Of a DNA stretch of 64,000 nucleotides, positions 12,253 to 22,273 are shown piece by piece. Under the pieces are notes generated by a model. It made no database searches, was not told where the DNA came from, and saw only the letters and a program-made list of their open reading frames with translations. The DNA comes from Nicotiana tabacum (taxonomy: Eukaryota > Streptophyta > Magnoliopsida > Solanales > Solanaceae). Made by a program: the position numbers and the translations under genes. Position 1 is the first letter of the stretch; the number at the start of each line of letters is the position of its first letter. The DNA lies in assembly GCF_000715075.1 (NCBI RefSeq), contig NC_134090.1, positions 45,324,792 to 45,388,791 of the forward strand, read 5' to 3'.

Positions 12253-12257
12253 GTTAT
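12253..12257. repeat. Target-site duplication of E1 (right copy, GTTAT)
   Basis: This is the exact copy of 1622-1626, directly after the CA end of the right LTR. Confidence 0.92.
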
Positions 12258-13307
12258 AGCATTTGTGATGATTAAACATAATTTTTTTTGTAAAACTAGA
12301 GTCTACTTTAACAGTTTCCTATCAATTTTTTCAGTCTTTGTATATTTGTTAAATCAAATTCCCCATCCCTTCACTAAAATAAATACTGAAATTAAAACCA
12401 AATTAAGCATCTTACAAAGATACGGTTTTAATTTATGCAACTCTTTTAATACTAATAAAGTTTGATTAAAAACTGTGGACATTATTGACCAAAATGAGAA
12501 GGGGAGATTTGTACGAATAGGATAGTTTTACACCACTATTTAATTTTTATTTCTGCTTTTGCTTCAATATAACTTTTTAAATTTTAATAAATTTGGACTA
12601 AAATATCCTTGAATATAAATTATACGCTCAAGATCCTATTGTGATTTGTGACACTTTGCGGCCTTCTTTATTGTTGGCCCGGTCTTTTTGAATGGTTGCA
12701 AATCCGTTTACATCTCGACGAATGCCCAGTTTGTAAGGACATAGAAGAGCACAAGTTAGTTTCCACTACTAGATATGAACTATTTCCGTCACAATTGCGG
12801 TTCATTCATCTTATTAAAGGCAACACCAAAGTCTTAATGAACACCAAAACTTTCTCTTATTTTCGTCTTATCTTATCCATCCCGTTTAATTAGCTATAAG
12901 TTTTAACAAGTTGACAAATTTTATCTCTATTGTTTAATTATTCACAAGTTATAACAGCTTGTTCAAACTTAGTACTATATATCTTCATTATTTATCTTAT
13001 TAAATTGTTCTCGCGTATTAATTGATTAACAAGACCTGGTGTTATCTTCAACATGATTGACAAGATTTGGTACTATTTTCATTTTATGTATTTTGTTAAA
13101 TTGGTCATAAAATACAAACAGATTGACAAGACGTAGTACTATCTTTATACTAATTATCTTATTAAATTGGTCACAAATACCGACAGACTTGGTAAATCTT
13201 GCATGTGTTGTTCCATTCTTTATACTATCTTCATGCCTTTTTAAATTGTTCAAAAGTATTGCTAGACTTCATACTATTTTTTAGTCTTGGTGAATTAAGG
13301 AATTTAT
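12258..13307. other. AT-rich spacer, mostly without recognisable features
   Basis: Apart from the RING-ligase remnant at 12628-12765, no coding, RNA or repeat structure was recognised. Between about 12900 and 13260 the phrases TTGACAAG and TTAAATTGGTCA recur at irregular spacing, as in an old, decayed short repeat. Confidence 0.5.
12628..12765 (+). pseudogene. Decayed RING-finger fragment of an RMA-type E3 ubiquitin ligase
   Basis: Translation gives QDPIV, a short shift, then VTLCGLLYCWP, LFEWLQIRLHLDECPVCK and EEHKLV. This is the order of the RING finger in RMA1/RNF185-type membrane-anchored ubiquitin ligases. An intact RMA RING has His after CG and Cys after CWP; here these zinc ligands read Leu and Gly. 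Five extra bases break the frame before VTLCG. The reading continues about 40 codons past the match without family resemblance. It is a gene fragment, not a working gene. Whether it came from a nearby parent or was carried in cannot be told. Confidence 0.7.
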
Positions 13308-14014
13308 AGCATGTTTGGTCAACCTTCTCAAGAGGTCAAAAGTATTTTCTTTTTTTTCAAAAGTGTTTTTTTTTTCCTAACTTGAGGTGTTTGTGCAGGT
13401 TTTTTTGGGGGGAAAAATGATTTTGGAAAGAAGCATAAGCAGTTTTTGAGAAGCCGAAAAAAAATAGTTTCTTCCCAAAAGCAGAAGTAGAAGCAATTTT
13501 AACTTTTCTTCTTATCTAAAGTACCGTTAACAAAATATAGTATATACCAAAATAATCGTTAAACCTAATACTTGGGATATTAATGTATAAGTATTTCTTC
13601 TTATTTTTAGGATAACTTTCTAATATATAGTGACTTTAGGGGTGAATACTTTTATATTTGTTGAATGAATTTTAATATATTTAACTTATATTAATAGAAT
13701 TAAGTACTTTTTAATTTTATTTTCATAAATAAATAAAAAGATTTAATTATTGCCTGTAATAACAATTTTTTGAGATTATTTATTTACTTATAATATTAAC
13801 TATTAAGTAAATCTATTCATGTCCTTATTCGTAATTTGATATTTAAAAGCACTTTCTGAAAAGCTTGGCCAAACACAAATTATTGCTCGAAAGTACTTTT
13901 CAGAGTGATTAGCCAAACACAAATTACTTTCCTCCAAAAGTATTTTTTTCAAAAGCACTTTTGAAAAAAGCACTTCTCAAAATAAGCTGATTTTGCCAGC
14001 TTGGCCAAACATGC
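13308..14014. mobile_element. MITE-like element with TGTTTGGCCAA termini (PIF/Harbinger type)
   Basis: It begins GCATGTTTGGTCAACC (13310 on) and ends in the near-complement CTTGGCCAAACATGC (14000-14014), an inverted terminal pair. Between them are subterminal inverted motifs such as AAAAGTATTTT and AAAAGCACTTTTGAAAA and no transposase. The right side is followed by TTA (14015-14017), the usual PIF/Harbinger target; the left side has ATA, one mismatch. The next element starts immediately after the same TTA. Confidence 0.65.
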
Positions 14015-14884
14015 TTAGAGCCTGTTTGGCCAAGCCTGGAAGGCCAAAAGTACTTATTTTTCCCAAAAAAGTACTTTTTAAAAAATTTGAGTTGTTTGGC
14101 CAATACAGAAAAGTACTTTTTGCCAACAACAGAAGCAATTTTCTGCTTTTGGGAAGAAGCATAAAATTCTAGATTCTTCCAAGAAGCAGAAGCAGAAGTA
14201 GAAAATTAATTTATTCAAGACAAAACTATCATTACCATAAATTTATATTTTCCAAATTATCCCTTACTAATTTAAGTTTTTTCTTTTCATTTTTGTTTCT
14301 AGTTTTTACCATCTATTAAAATTAAAGATATCATATATATCAATCATATTGTAACTTTTTAAATTTTTTATTGACTTTTCTTGTTTTTGATCTTTTCTTT
14401 GTGTAATGTCTCGTAACTTTCCAAATTATCTTCTTCTTTTTTCGCACTAAAGCAAATTATCTGCATCTTCTTTGGATTATCAAGTCTCTTCCCACAAATA
14501 ATTATTTATAATTTCTTCTATTATATGCTATTAGTTCCCGAATCTTTAAAACAGTTATCAAATTTGAATTGTGAAAATGACCTACAAATAGGCAATAAAT
14601 TTACAATTGCATTGCATAATCTATCTATATATTATTAAAAGAAGAAGAAAATGCAACCATATTTAGTCAAGTTCCAGCCTCACAATAGGCTGCTTGGCAT
14701 TTTAGGACAAAGTTAGTAAGGTTAGATAATAATTAGTTTTTTTTTAATTTAATTTTTTAAAAAATAAATAAATTATACATTATTTGTTGTTAATAATTAG
14801 TTACTCTTTTTGAATTAGAATTTAAACATACTTAACTATTTCTTTTATGATTTTTTTTATATATTTAAAATTATTTTTATTTTA

Positions 14885-15103
14885 TGCTCAATGCTATCTT
14901 TCAAGTTTGACACTCAAAATCATCTAGTTACAACTACCATGGCTATACATAATTTCATCCGACAACATTCTTTTACCGATAAAGAATTCAACTATTATGC
15001 TAATGAAGATATTACTGCAAAGATTGATGAAGGAGATCAGCCTTCTGATATTCCTTTTGAAATGCGAGGCAAGTCTTCTACTGATATAGAAGCGTTGTGT
15101 GAT
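14885..15103 (+). pseudogene. C-terminal remnant of a PIF/Harbinger transposase, interrupted by E2
   Basis: The ORF reads FKFDTQNHLVTTTMAIHNFIRQH and continues in an acidic tail (DKEFNYYANEDI, IDEGDQPSDIP). A segment of the type 'T-Q-x-x-(I/L)-V-x-x-x-x-A-(I/L)-H-N-(F/Y)-I' marks the end of plant HARBI1-like DDE transposases. The frame is cut in the GTGAT target duplication of E2 and resumes at 31088 for about 13 codons before TGA. The catalytic DDE region is absent. The terminal repeats and TTA duplications of the host element support the assignment. Confidence 0.65.
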
Positions 15104-18100
15104 TGTGATCACGTGATTTTTGCCTCACATGAATTACTCCTACAAAATTCCCAAAATTAGATTTTTTTAATTATTTATTATTTTAGGAATTATTGTAGAA
15201 TTCTTCTAATTATTCGCATTCTTTGCGTGCATGTTTAATTTTAGTTAATTCATAAAAAATACAAAAAACAAATACATTGCATTTGCATTTAGGATTTAAT
15301 TTCACATTTTTAGATTAATTAGTAAATTATTTTGTTTTACAAAAAAATGGAAAATCACAAAACAATAACTTATTTTTGCATTTTTATTGTTTAATTTCGA
15401 ATTTTGGTAGTTTTTTTTTAATTTGGTATTTAATTAAATTGTGGTAATTATTATTTAGAGCTAATTAATTTAATTTGGTAGGTTAATTTGGTTTAGGAAT
15501 TAATTTAGGCTTTATTTGTAATTTTGAAAAGAAAAAGAGTTTTGAAATAAAAGAAAAAAAGGAAAAGAATTGAAAAGATTCTGATTTTTGGGCCAAATAT
15601 ATTTAAAATCCCTCGGGCCCAAACAATTACACCCTAAAACCCCAAAATCCCAAATCAACGATTTTAATGAAGATTTGAGGTCGAAATTGACCTTATTCGT
15701 GTGTTTTCGTTTGAGAATACACGATTAAGGCCCATTTCAGTCAAAATCGAAGGTTCGAGGGATAATTTCAAGATTTGTTCCGGCTGGTTCTTTATTTTTA
15801 TCTTTCTTTGTCCTTCCTTCATTTTTTCTTCTTCTTTTGTTTCGTTTAAGGTTCCAGTTCTTCATCTTCTCGCTTTGTCTCTTCTGTTTTGTCTTTATTA
15901 TTTTTCGTATTTGAGTTATTTCTGCTTGCATGCTTTAAATTAAAGTTATTAGTTCAGGTTTGTTTTAATTTCTTTGTTTCTTTGGTGTTATTTCGTATAT
16001 TTTTTTTTGGTTTTCAATAAAAGAAGTTCTGAGTTTCCCTTGGAAAATCCTGCTGGGCTCATTAAATTCAGGTTTTATGATTTGAATTTGGGTTTTGGTA
16101 AGTAGAGACCTAGGGAAAAGGGATTCAATTGGTTTGGCAAGCCCAACTCTAGAACTTGGACCTTAGGTCAATTCGACCCACGACCCGTTTGGGTTCCTAG
16201 AGGTAAAAACAGGGGTCCTAAGGGGTAGTTTAGGAATTTAGGCTAGGGAATATATGTGTAAATGACTGAGGAAACCTCCTGGAAGGTGGGGTTGGGACTT
16301 ATGTGAAAATCTGATTTTTAAACTAAGGGTACTTAAGCAAGAATGAAAATTTGAAAAGGATAGAAGTACAAAAATGAATTTATTTTTCTGTTGCCCTAAG
16401 GCTTGCCTATAAAGGTATAGTTTCTTCTTTAGCAAATAAAAAATCAATCAAAGACTAAAAAAATACCAAAAATTGAAGAAACGGCCGAGTATTCTCTCAA
16501 GTGAAAATTTGGAATGGGGTCGAGAATCTGAAGCTTGTTGTGTACTGTTCCATTGCTGTTGCAGTATTGCTGCTGTTAGCTGAACTTCCGATATTTAACT
16601 ACATCTTCTTCTTCTTCTGTTTGATTGTTGTATTCAGGTATTCACTACACTTCTTAGTGTATAAAAATGGAGGAACATGAAGCTTGTTTGATTGAGCTGA
16701 AAATTTGTAACAAATCAGTTGGTTAAATGCTATTTCTGCACCCCTTAAATTAGCTGATTTCTGCATTCTAGTTTAGTTTTCTATTATGTGTACATTTGAC
16801 CATTTTGTTGTTAATTCTTCTTGAGTTTTGAAAGTTTCAGGTAGTTACTCTAATTTAGATGATTTGTTTGTTAAAAGGACTGAAACTTTGTTGAATATGG
16901 GGACTTCTGTTTCTTTTGTATATTTAAGTGCTAAAGAAGCCAATGTAAGCTTTAGAAATCTCGTTTGACTTGCTTAAAAATCCCCTGTTGAGTCCATCTT
17001 TCCAGGCATGTGAATATGTTTGAAATCCCATCAAGTGTTCTGATGAAAATTGGAGTAAGAGCTGACTATGTTTTGATAGTAATCCCAATGGGGTGATTGA
17101 TTATAATGTTCTAAGATATATTCACTAGATGTATTAGCCTTAACAATGGCTAGTAATAATTCTGACCTTCAAGTTTATGTGGTATGTATGTCCTTTGATC
17201 GTGAAACTCCTATTTTGTCTTGAAAAAAGAAAAAAGGCATGCTCTTGTATTTCTTTATTATAAAAGCAGTTTTTATGTAAATTTGAAATGGTTAAGTATA
17301 GTTTGCGTGGCTTGAGTTTGAGGTGTTAAAGGGTAAAATAAGCTGCATACGAGCTATTGCTGATCAGAAATTGCATTTTTATTTATTTTTGAATGTGTTC
17401 TGTACTTGTTCAATGATTGTCAGTATTTGTGCAAACTTTTAAATCTTTCGTAAAAAATAGTTTTTGTCTTAAGTGTTAATGCTGAATAGTGAACTGGGCC
17501 GTTAGCGTTGGTCCAGTTATGCCAAAGTTCTCCTCGGCGATTTATATTCTCGATATGGGCCGTATGTTGAGCCCTGTTGTCGCCTTCGCGCTAGTTATGG
17601 AATTGGCGAGTGTCAACTGGGCTTCCAGTCGACTTATGCCTTCTTGTGATAACCAAACGCTTGTTCTACTTAGTGTCAACCAATTAGCTACTAAAGTTTT
17701 GTCTAGATACTTGATCAAAATGAATTAGGAACTCCCTTGGCCTTTCAATCAATTAATTAGGTCCTTAATTAGCGAGGTGTGCCATGCCAAATAAAATCTC
17801 TAAATGCATGACCCTCATTTAATTAATTTTAATCCTTAGAAATCGAGGCATGCCATTTAGTTGAATTTTCCATGGCCCTCGCAAATTTGAAAGTGCGTAG
17901 TTGCTTTAGGTGCATTTTTTTAAAAATTAATTTCCTAAACTCGGGTGTGCATTTCATATGACCCAAATTCAAATCTTAACAACATTAAATAAAATGTATC
18001 GTGGATCGCGGGTGCATTTCATGTGGCGTGGTTCAAAGACGTGTTTAGATAACGTTGAATCTTCCTAAAATTAATTAAAAGCGGTTATTAATTTAAAATT

Positions 18101-18442
18101 ACACCATAGGCTAAAACATGTATTAAAAACAGATAATAGGCCAATTATGATAGTTTAAGCGATCGTGCTCGATTCACGGAATCCGGGGGTGCCTAACACC
18201 TTCCCTCGGGTTAACAGAATTCCTTATTCAGAATTTCTGGCTCGCAGACTTCAAAAGGAAAGTCGAATTTTCCTCGATTTGAGATTCTAAAATAAACCGG
18301 TGACATGGGACACCAGAAAAAAAACCATCCCAAGTGGCGACTCTAAATAAATTAAATAAATAATCTCATTTCGAATAATGTCACTTAAAGTGGACAAACT
18401 CCCTTATATATACCTTCGGGTGTGTAAAAAGGAGGTGTGACA
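15104..18442 (+). mobile_element. E2 5' LTR (3,339 bp)
   Basis: It starts TGTGATCACGTGATTTTTGCC, ends GGAGGTGTGACA and matches 27761-31082 over its length. A promoter-like TATAAAGG is at 16408-16415. The terminal part contains the CCGGGGGTGCCTAACACCTTCCC segment common to this group. Short ORFs here occur in both LTRs and are not considered genes. Confidence 0.92.
16408..16415 (+). promoter_or_regulatory. E2 LTR TATA box
   Basis: TATAAAGG within GCTTGCCTATAAAGGTATAG is conserved in the 3' LTR at 29049-29056. It lies about 1.3 kb into the LTR, leaving a long R-U5, as in Ogre-type LTRs. Confidence 0.5.
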
Positions 18443-18446
18443 GCTC

Positions 18447-18464
18447 TGACGACTCTGCTGGGGA
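18447..18464 (+). promoter_or_regulatory. E2 primer binding site (tRNA-Arg-like)
   Basis: TGACGACTCTGCTGGGGA begins four bases after the LTR. It resembles the complement of a plant tRNA-Arg 3' end (TGGCGACTCCACTGGGGA) with three mismatches. tRNA-Arg priming is typical of Ogre elements. Confidence 0.75.
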
Positions 18465-19563
18465 AAGGAACCTAGAACTTTGGTTCAGGGTTTAAGAAAT
18501 CGAGCTTAGAATAACTGCTATAGTTGGCTTGTTATATCTGATTTTTACATGTTGAACCTAATGTGCTAAATGTCGCTTTTTACCGCTTTGATATTGTGTG
18601 AACTGTATGTAAATTGCTACGAAACTCTCTTCTCTCTAAGTCTTCTAAATCATCTGGGAAGTGTGCACTTCGTGTGACTTCTTTTCTGTTAGAGTCATAT
18701 CCAATTTTAGAACGAGGTTCGGACAAGTTGCAAAGCCGGTGAAGCTTCTGTATTCCCGGTATGCTTCCCCCCTCTCCACTAGAGCTGTCTGCTCGGGTAA
18801 GCTAGGTCTAGAACAATACACCCAGGTTTTAAACCTAGTATAACAAAACTTCATGTCAGATCTCTAGTAGGAACGTTTTTTTGCATCACGTGCATTTGAC
18901 TTTGGAGACTCAACACAGGGGTTGGGTCTGTCTAGGATAGGTGTACCCAAAATGAAAAGACCATCCTGATGCATCCTACTTGCTACTTGTGCATTTATTT
19001 GCTTCGAATGAAAATCAATGTGAGGGCTAAGAGAGATAATTGCTTGTTTTTGAAAAACCAATGTCCAAAAATATACCGAAACTCTGCCGAAATTTTGAAA
19101 AAAAAGGAAAAAGAAAAAGAAAATCTAGTTTTTTTTAAATAGTTGGTTTTGTTTTTAGTTTGTCAAATCTGCCCAAACTGCGCCAGTTTGATTCTCACCG
19201 GATGTGGGATACGTAGGCAACCCTCATCGGGTCCAACTTCCCTTTTTGCAAAAATAGCCCAAAAAGAACAAAATTTTATTGTAAATAAGTAAGGTGATGC
19301 CATTCTTATCTAAAATAGCTGAATGTCCCCAAAAGGGCACCGGAAGGCCTTTTTGAAAGAACAACCACCTTTGGTCGATTTTTCAAAGTTTTGGCCGGTT
19401 AGCAAATATAGCCTTAAAATTTTCTTCCCCGAAGTGCTGAAAGGCCGTATTTGCAAAGCCGGATTTTTATGAAAATTTTGGAAAAAATATAGTGATAACT
19501 TTTTCTTGAGTAAAAAAAAAGGACATAATCTTTTTAATTAAATCACCCTAATAAATGTGCAGG
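18465..19563 (+). other. E2 untranslated leader between PBS and ORF1
   Basis: About 1.1 kb without credible coding. Purine-rich A-runs lie near 19100-19130, and GTGGGATACGTAGGCAACC (19204-19222) recurs in altered form at 21829-21841. The length fits the long leader of Ogre-group elements. Confidence 0.6.
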
Positions 19564-21539
19564 ATGAGCACAGATGAAAATGAACCTTTCGCAGCTCTTA
19601 AGGAGATCCCCTTACAGCTTCACATGTGGTGGAACGACTTAGGAAAAGTCAGCCGAGGAACCGTCGTAAAATTTTTGGGTGGTCTTGTCGGACTTTTGAA
19701 CATCAAGCCAAGATTGGACGTGATTGAAGCCTTGATACCTTTTTGGGATCTGACTCGCAATGTGTTCCGCTTTTCTGACTTTGAGCTCACACCCACACTA
19801 GAGGAAATTACGGGTTATGCCGGCCTTAACGAAAACCTTAGAAGTCGGTACCCGGTGTCACCGAAACCAGCATCTCCTCACAAGTTTCTGGATATGTTGA
19901 GCATTAGCCGAGATATTCAGGATGGGAATTTATCTGAAGGGTTTTGTACTTTCCAGTTCTTGTACCAACGCTATGGCAACCTCCAAGGTTTTGAAGCACC
20001 GAATACTGGTCTGACCCATGCCAGAAATAAATATAAATGGGAGGCACGACGAGGTTTGGTTTTTATAGTAGCGTTCCTGGGTGTTATAATCTGTCCGCGA
20101 AAAGACGGCAACATAGAATTGGGCCTCGTAGGGATGGTTGATGTCGCAATCAAGAAAGCTAATGGCACCCTGGTTCCCCTGATCTTGTCTTAGATTTACC
20201 GAGCTTTGACCATCTGTCGAGAAGGGGGGAAATTCTTTCAAGGCTGTAACCTACTACTACAATTATGGATACATGAACATCTCTGCCACCATGTCGGTAT
20301 ATGAACTACGACATGACCGGTTTGGATTGCATCGAAGAATTTGAAATTCGAGTGGAGGGTGTTGAATTTCCAGAGGGTACCAAGGCTTGGTTTACACACT
20401 TAAGTTCTTTAACTTCGGATAAAATTGATTGGACGTTGGGATGGCTCCCTGCCACCGAAGTCGTATACATGTCAGCCGAAGTGTGATATCTTCTCTTAAT
20501 GAGCATCCGGAGCATCCAGCCATATGCTCCTTACAGGGTTTTGTGCCAACTGGGCAGGTTTCAAACCGTCTCCCATAATGAATATTTAAGTGGACATGTC
20601 GTCGAATTAGGCCCAAATGCTGTATTTCCAAATGGAAGAGTTCGCCAAGTTTGGAATGAGTGCAAATTTCTCGAACCTAAGACTATGGTGCGGGATCTAG
20701 CTAGAGGTGAGGTAGAACCCAATTACATGATTTGGTCCGGTAAAAGGTTTTAGATTCCCGACAGACCTGCTAAGAGACCCCATGTCCAACAATTCACTAG
20801 CGACTCACATGAGCAGTGGGGCTGGTTGGCAAAAGAAGAAAGCTATATGGCCAAAATAAGTAAATTAGAGGGACAAATCAGAGACCTCAAATTTGGCAAT
20901 AGTATCCAAGCTGCCGCAGATGAAGGGGAGAAGAAGAAGCTAACTCAGGAAAATGAAGCCCTCAAAGCTCAAATCTAGAAAATAAGAATAGCTGCTAGAA
21001 ACCCGGAAAGAAGCCGAGCAGATGAAAGGCTTATAAGTGGTATGGGAAAGAAAGTACTCGAGTGTCAAGATGACCTAGAAAAATCTGAGGTCAGTCTAGC
21101 AAAAGTCCATGCACAATTGGCAAAGAATGCAGAAGGGCGGGCAGATTTTGTGCGACAAATGAAAAGAAAATGTGAGGGAACAATCACTAATTTGAAGAGA
21201 AAGCTAACCACCCTTGAAAATGAGGCGAACAAATAGGCTAGGAACTTTAAAACCGATAGGGAACATTGCTATGCTTTGATGACCCAGATGGAGGAAGATA
21301 TGCAACAGTTGCAAAATCAAAGCCAACATGACACTCAGGTGCTAGAAGCCCGGAATCAGCAAATCGGGCGACTGCTTCAGGAAAAGGGTATTATCCGAGA
21401 GAGGGTTAGAGCCATTGCAGACTACATCGTCATGAAATGCCACGCATGTGAGGACATGACTCATACCACTTTCTTCGTTGTAGCAATGACATTTGTCCGC
21501 CAGATAATGAGCGATTTGGAAAGGGGATCTCGCACGTAG
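19564..21539 (+). pseudogene. E2 ORF1: mobile-domain-like protein with coiled-coil tail
   Basis: The first 210 residues are open (MSTDENEPFAALKEIPLQLH, then FWDLTRNVFRFSDFELTPTL and EEITGYAG) and resemble the plant mobile-type domain that databases list as an uncharacterised DUF in Solanaceae. TAG at 20191-20193 stands where Gln is expected, and the reading resumes with IYRALTICREGG. Further pieces are LDCIEEFEIRVEGVEFPEG (20330), VYMSAEV, IRSIQPYAPYRVL, LEPKTMVRDLARGEVEP, then charged heptad-rich coiled coil (20830-21240 and 21276-21450) ending near SDLERGSRT. Several stops and frameshifts break it. Ogre elements carry an ORF1 at this place; its function is unknown. Confidence 0.75.
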
Positions 21540-22273
21540 GCCCGTTGCAAGACCGAATGATGTCCCACGGGCCCCAGGAGTCGAAGCACTTATGTACTCA
21601 TGATTTTTCATTTATCGAGTCTGTACTTCAGTTTTTAGTTTAGAATTTACTTTTGAGTCTGTTTGTAGTTTTAAAATTCCAAGAAATTGAGTAGTTGGAA
21701 GTATTTTGTAATAGAAAGGTTTAGGAGTTTTTATTAATAAAAATTGAAATTTCCCAAAAATTGTTTCTTTATTTTTCGCATTTATTTTCTTGAACTACGT
21801 AATGATCTGATTCACGCGGCGTCGTGATACGTAGGCAATCCTCATCGGATCCGGTCATGATTTTTATAAATAACTCAAATAAGAGAGGGATGTGAAAGGA
21901 AAGTACCAAAAGAAAACCCAAAGAGAAAGAAAAGAGAGCCAAAATAAAAACGAAAAAGGGAGAGCAAGAAAAGAGAGGAAAGAAAAGAGCGGAATATGGG
22001 AATAGAAGCACAAAAAGCCAAAGTGGAAGAAGAGAAAATTGGGGGAAAAAGTAAGCCAAGCCGGGATGAAACATGCAATCGTGGAGAAACATGTAGAAAC
22101 ACATTTAACTGTATAGGTGCATCACACCCCCTATATGCGATTACCTATGTGATTAACTGCTCCAAACTGACCGGTTTATTGTCTATTAAGTCCAGGTTCT
22201 ATAGTAAGGTGGTTTGTTTTATGGTACTCTAGCTTCACATCCATACTTCACGAGGTCAAAAGGAAGTGTTGAA
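21540..22273 (+). other. E2 spacer between ORF1 and gag
   Basis: About 0.7 kb without convincing coding. There is a purine-rich AAAGAGAGGAAAG-type stretch at 21890-22045 and the GATACGTAGGCAATCCTCATCGGA motif at 21829, a variant of the leader motif at 19207. In Ogre elements the ORF1-gag spacer can hold an intron; no splice sites were assigned here. Confidence 0.45.

Larger units (their letters stand above)
1622..12257 (-). mobile_element. E1: complete Tekay/Del-type Ty3/gypsy chromovirus
   Basis: The element proper is 1627-12252 (10,626 bp), flanked by the perfect 5-bp duplication GTTAT at 1622-1626 and 12253-12257. Both LTRs start TGTCACGACCC and end GGGTTGTAACA as read on the plus strand. 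Coding is on the minus strand, so the LTR at 9588-12252 is the 5' one. In coding order it has LTR, initiator-Met PBS, gag with CCHC knuckle, protease, RT, RNase H, integrase, chromodomain, polypurine tract, LTR. The chromodomain at the integrase C-terminus and the TTCCTAAGGGGG-like tract point to the Tekay/Del lineage. By eye the LTRs differ at about 25-30 positions plus a few indels over 2.66 kb, so insertion is fairly recent. The coding region is nevertheless disabled by four TAG stops and two frameshifts. Confidence 0.95.

Noticed and set aside
14618..14660. Helitron 5' end (TCTATATATTATTAAAAGAAG resembles plant Helitron starts)
   Set aside because: No 3' hairpin followed by CTRR was found within the Harbinger element, and the motif is short and AT-rich; not supported enough to list.
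15701..15943. Small protein genes in the E2 LTRs (also 17489-17728, 28347-28589, 30128-30367)
   Set aside because: Pairs of ORFs at equivalent places in both LTRs reflect LTR identity; no known domain and not conserved in length.
21769..22104. Phe/Leu/Ser-rich membrane-like protein on the minus strand
   Set aside because: It is the reverse complement of a purine-rich spacer (AAAGAGAGGAAAG), a compositional artefact.
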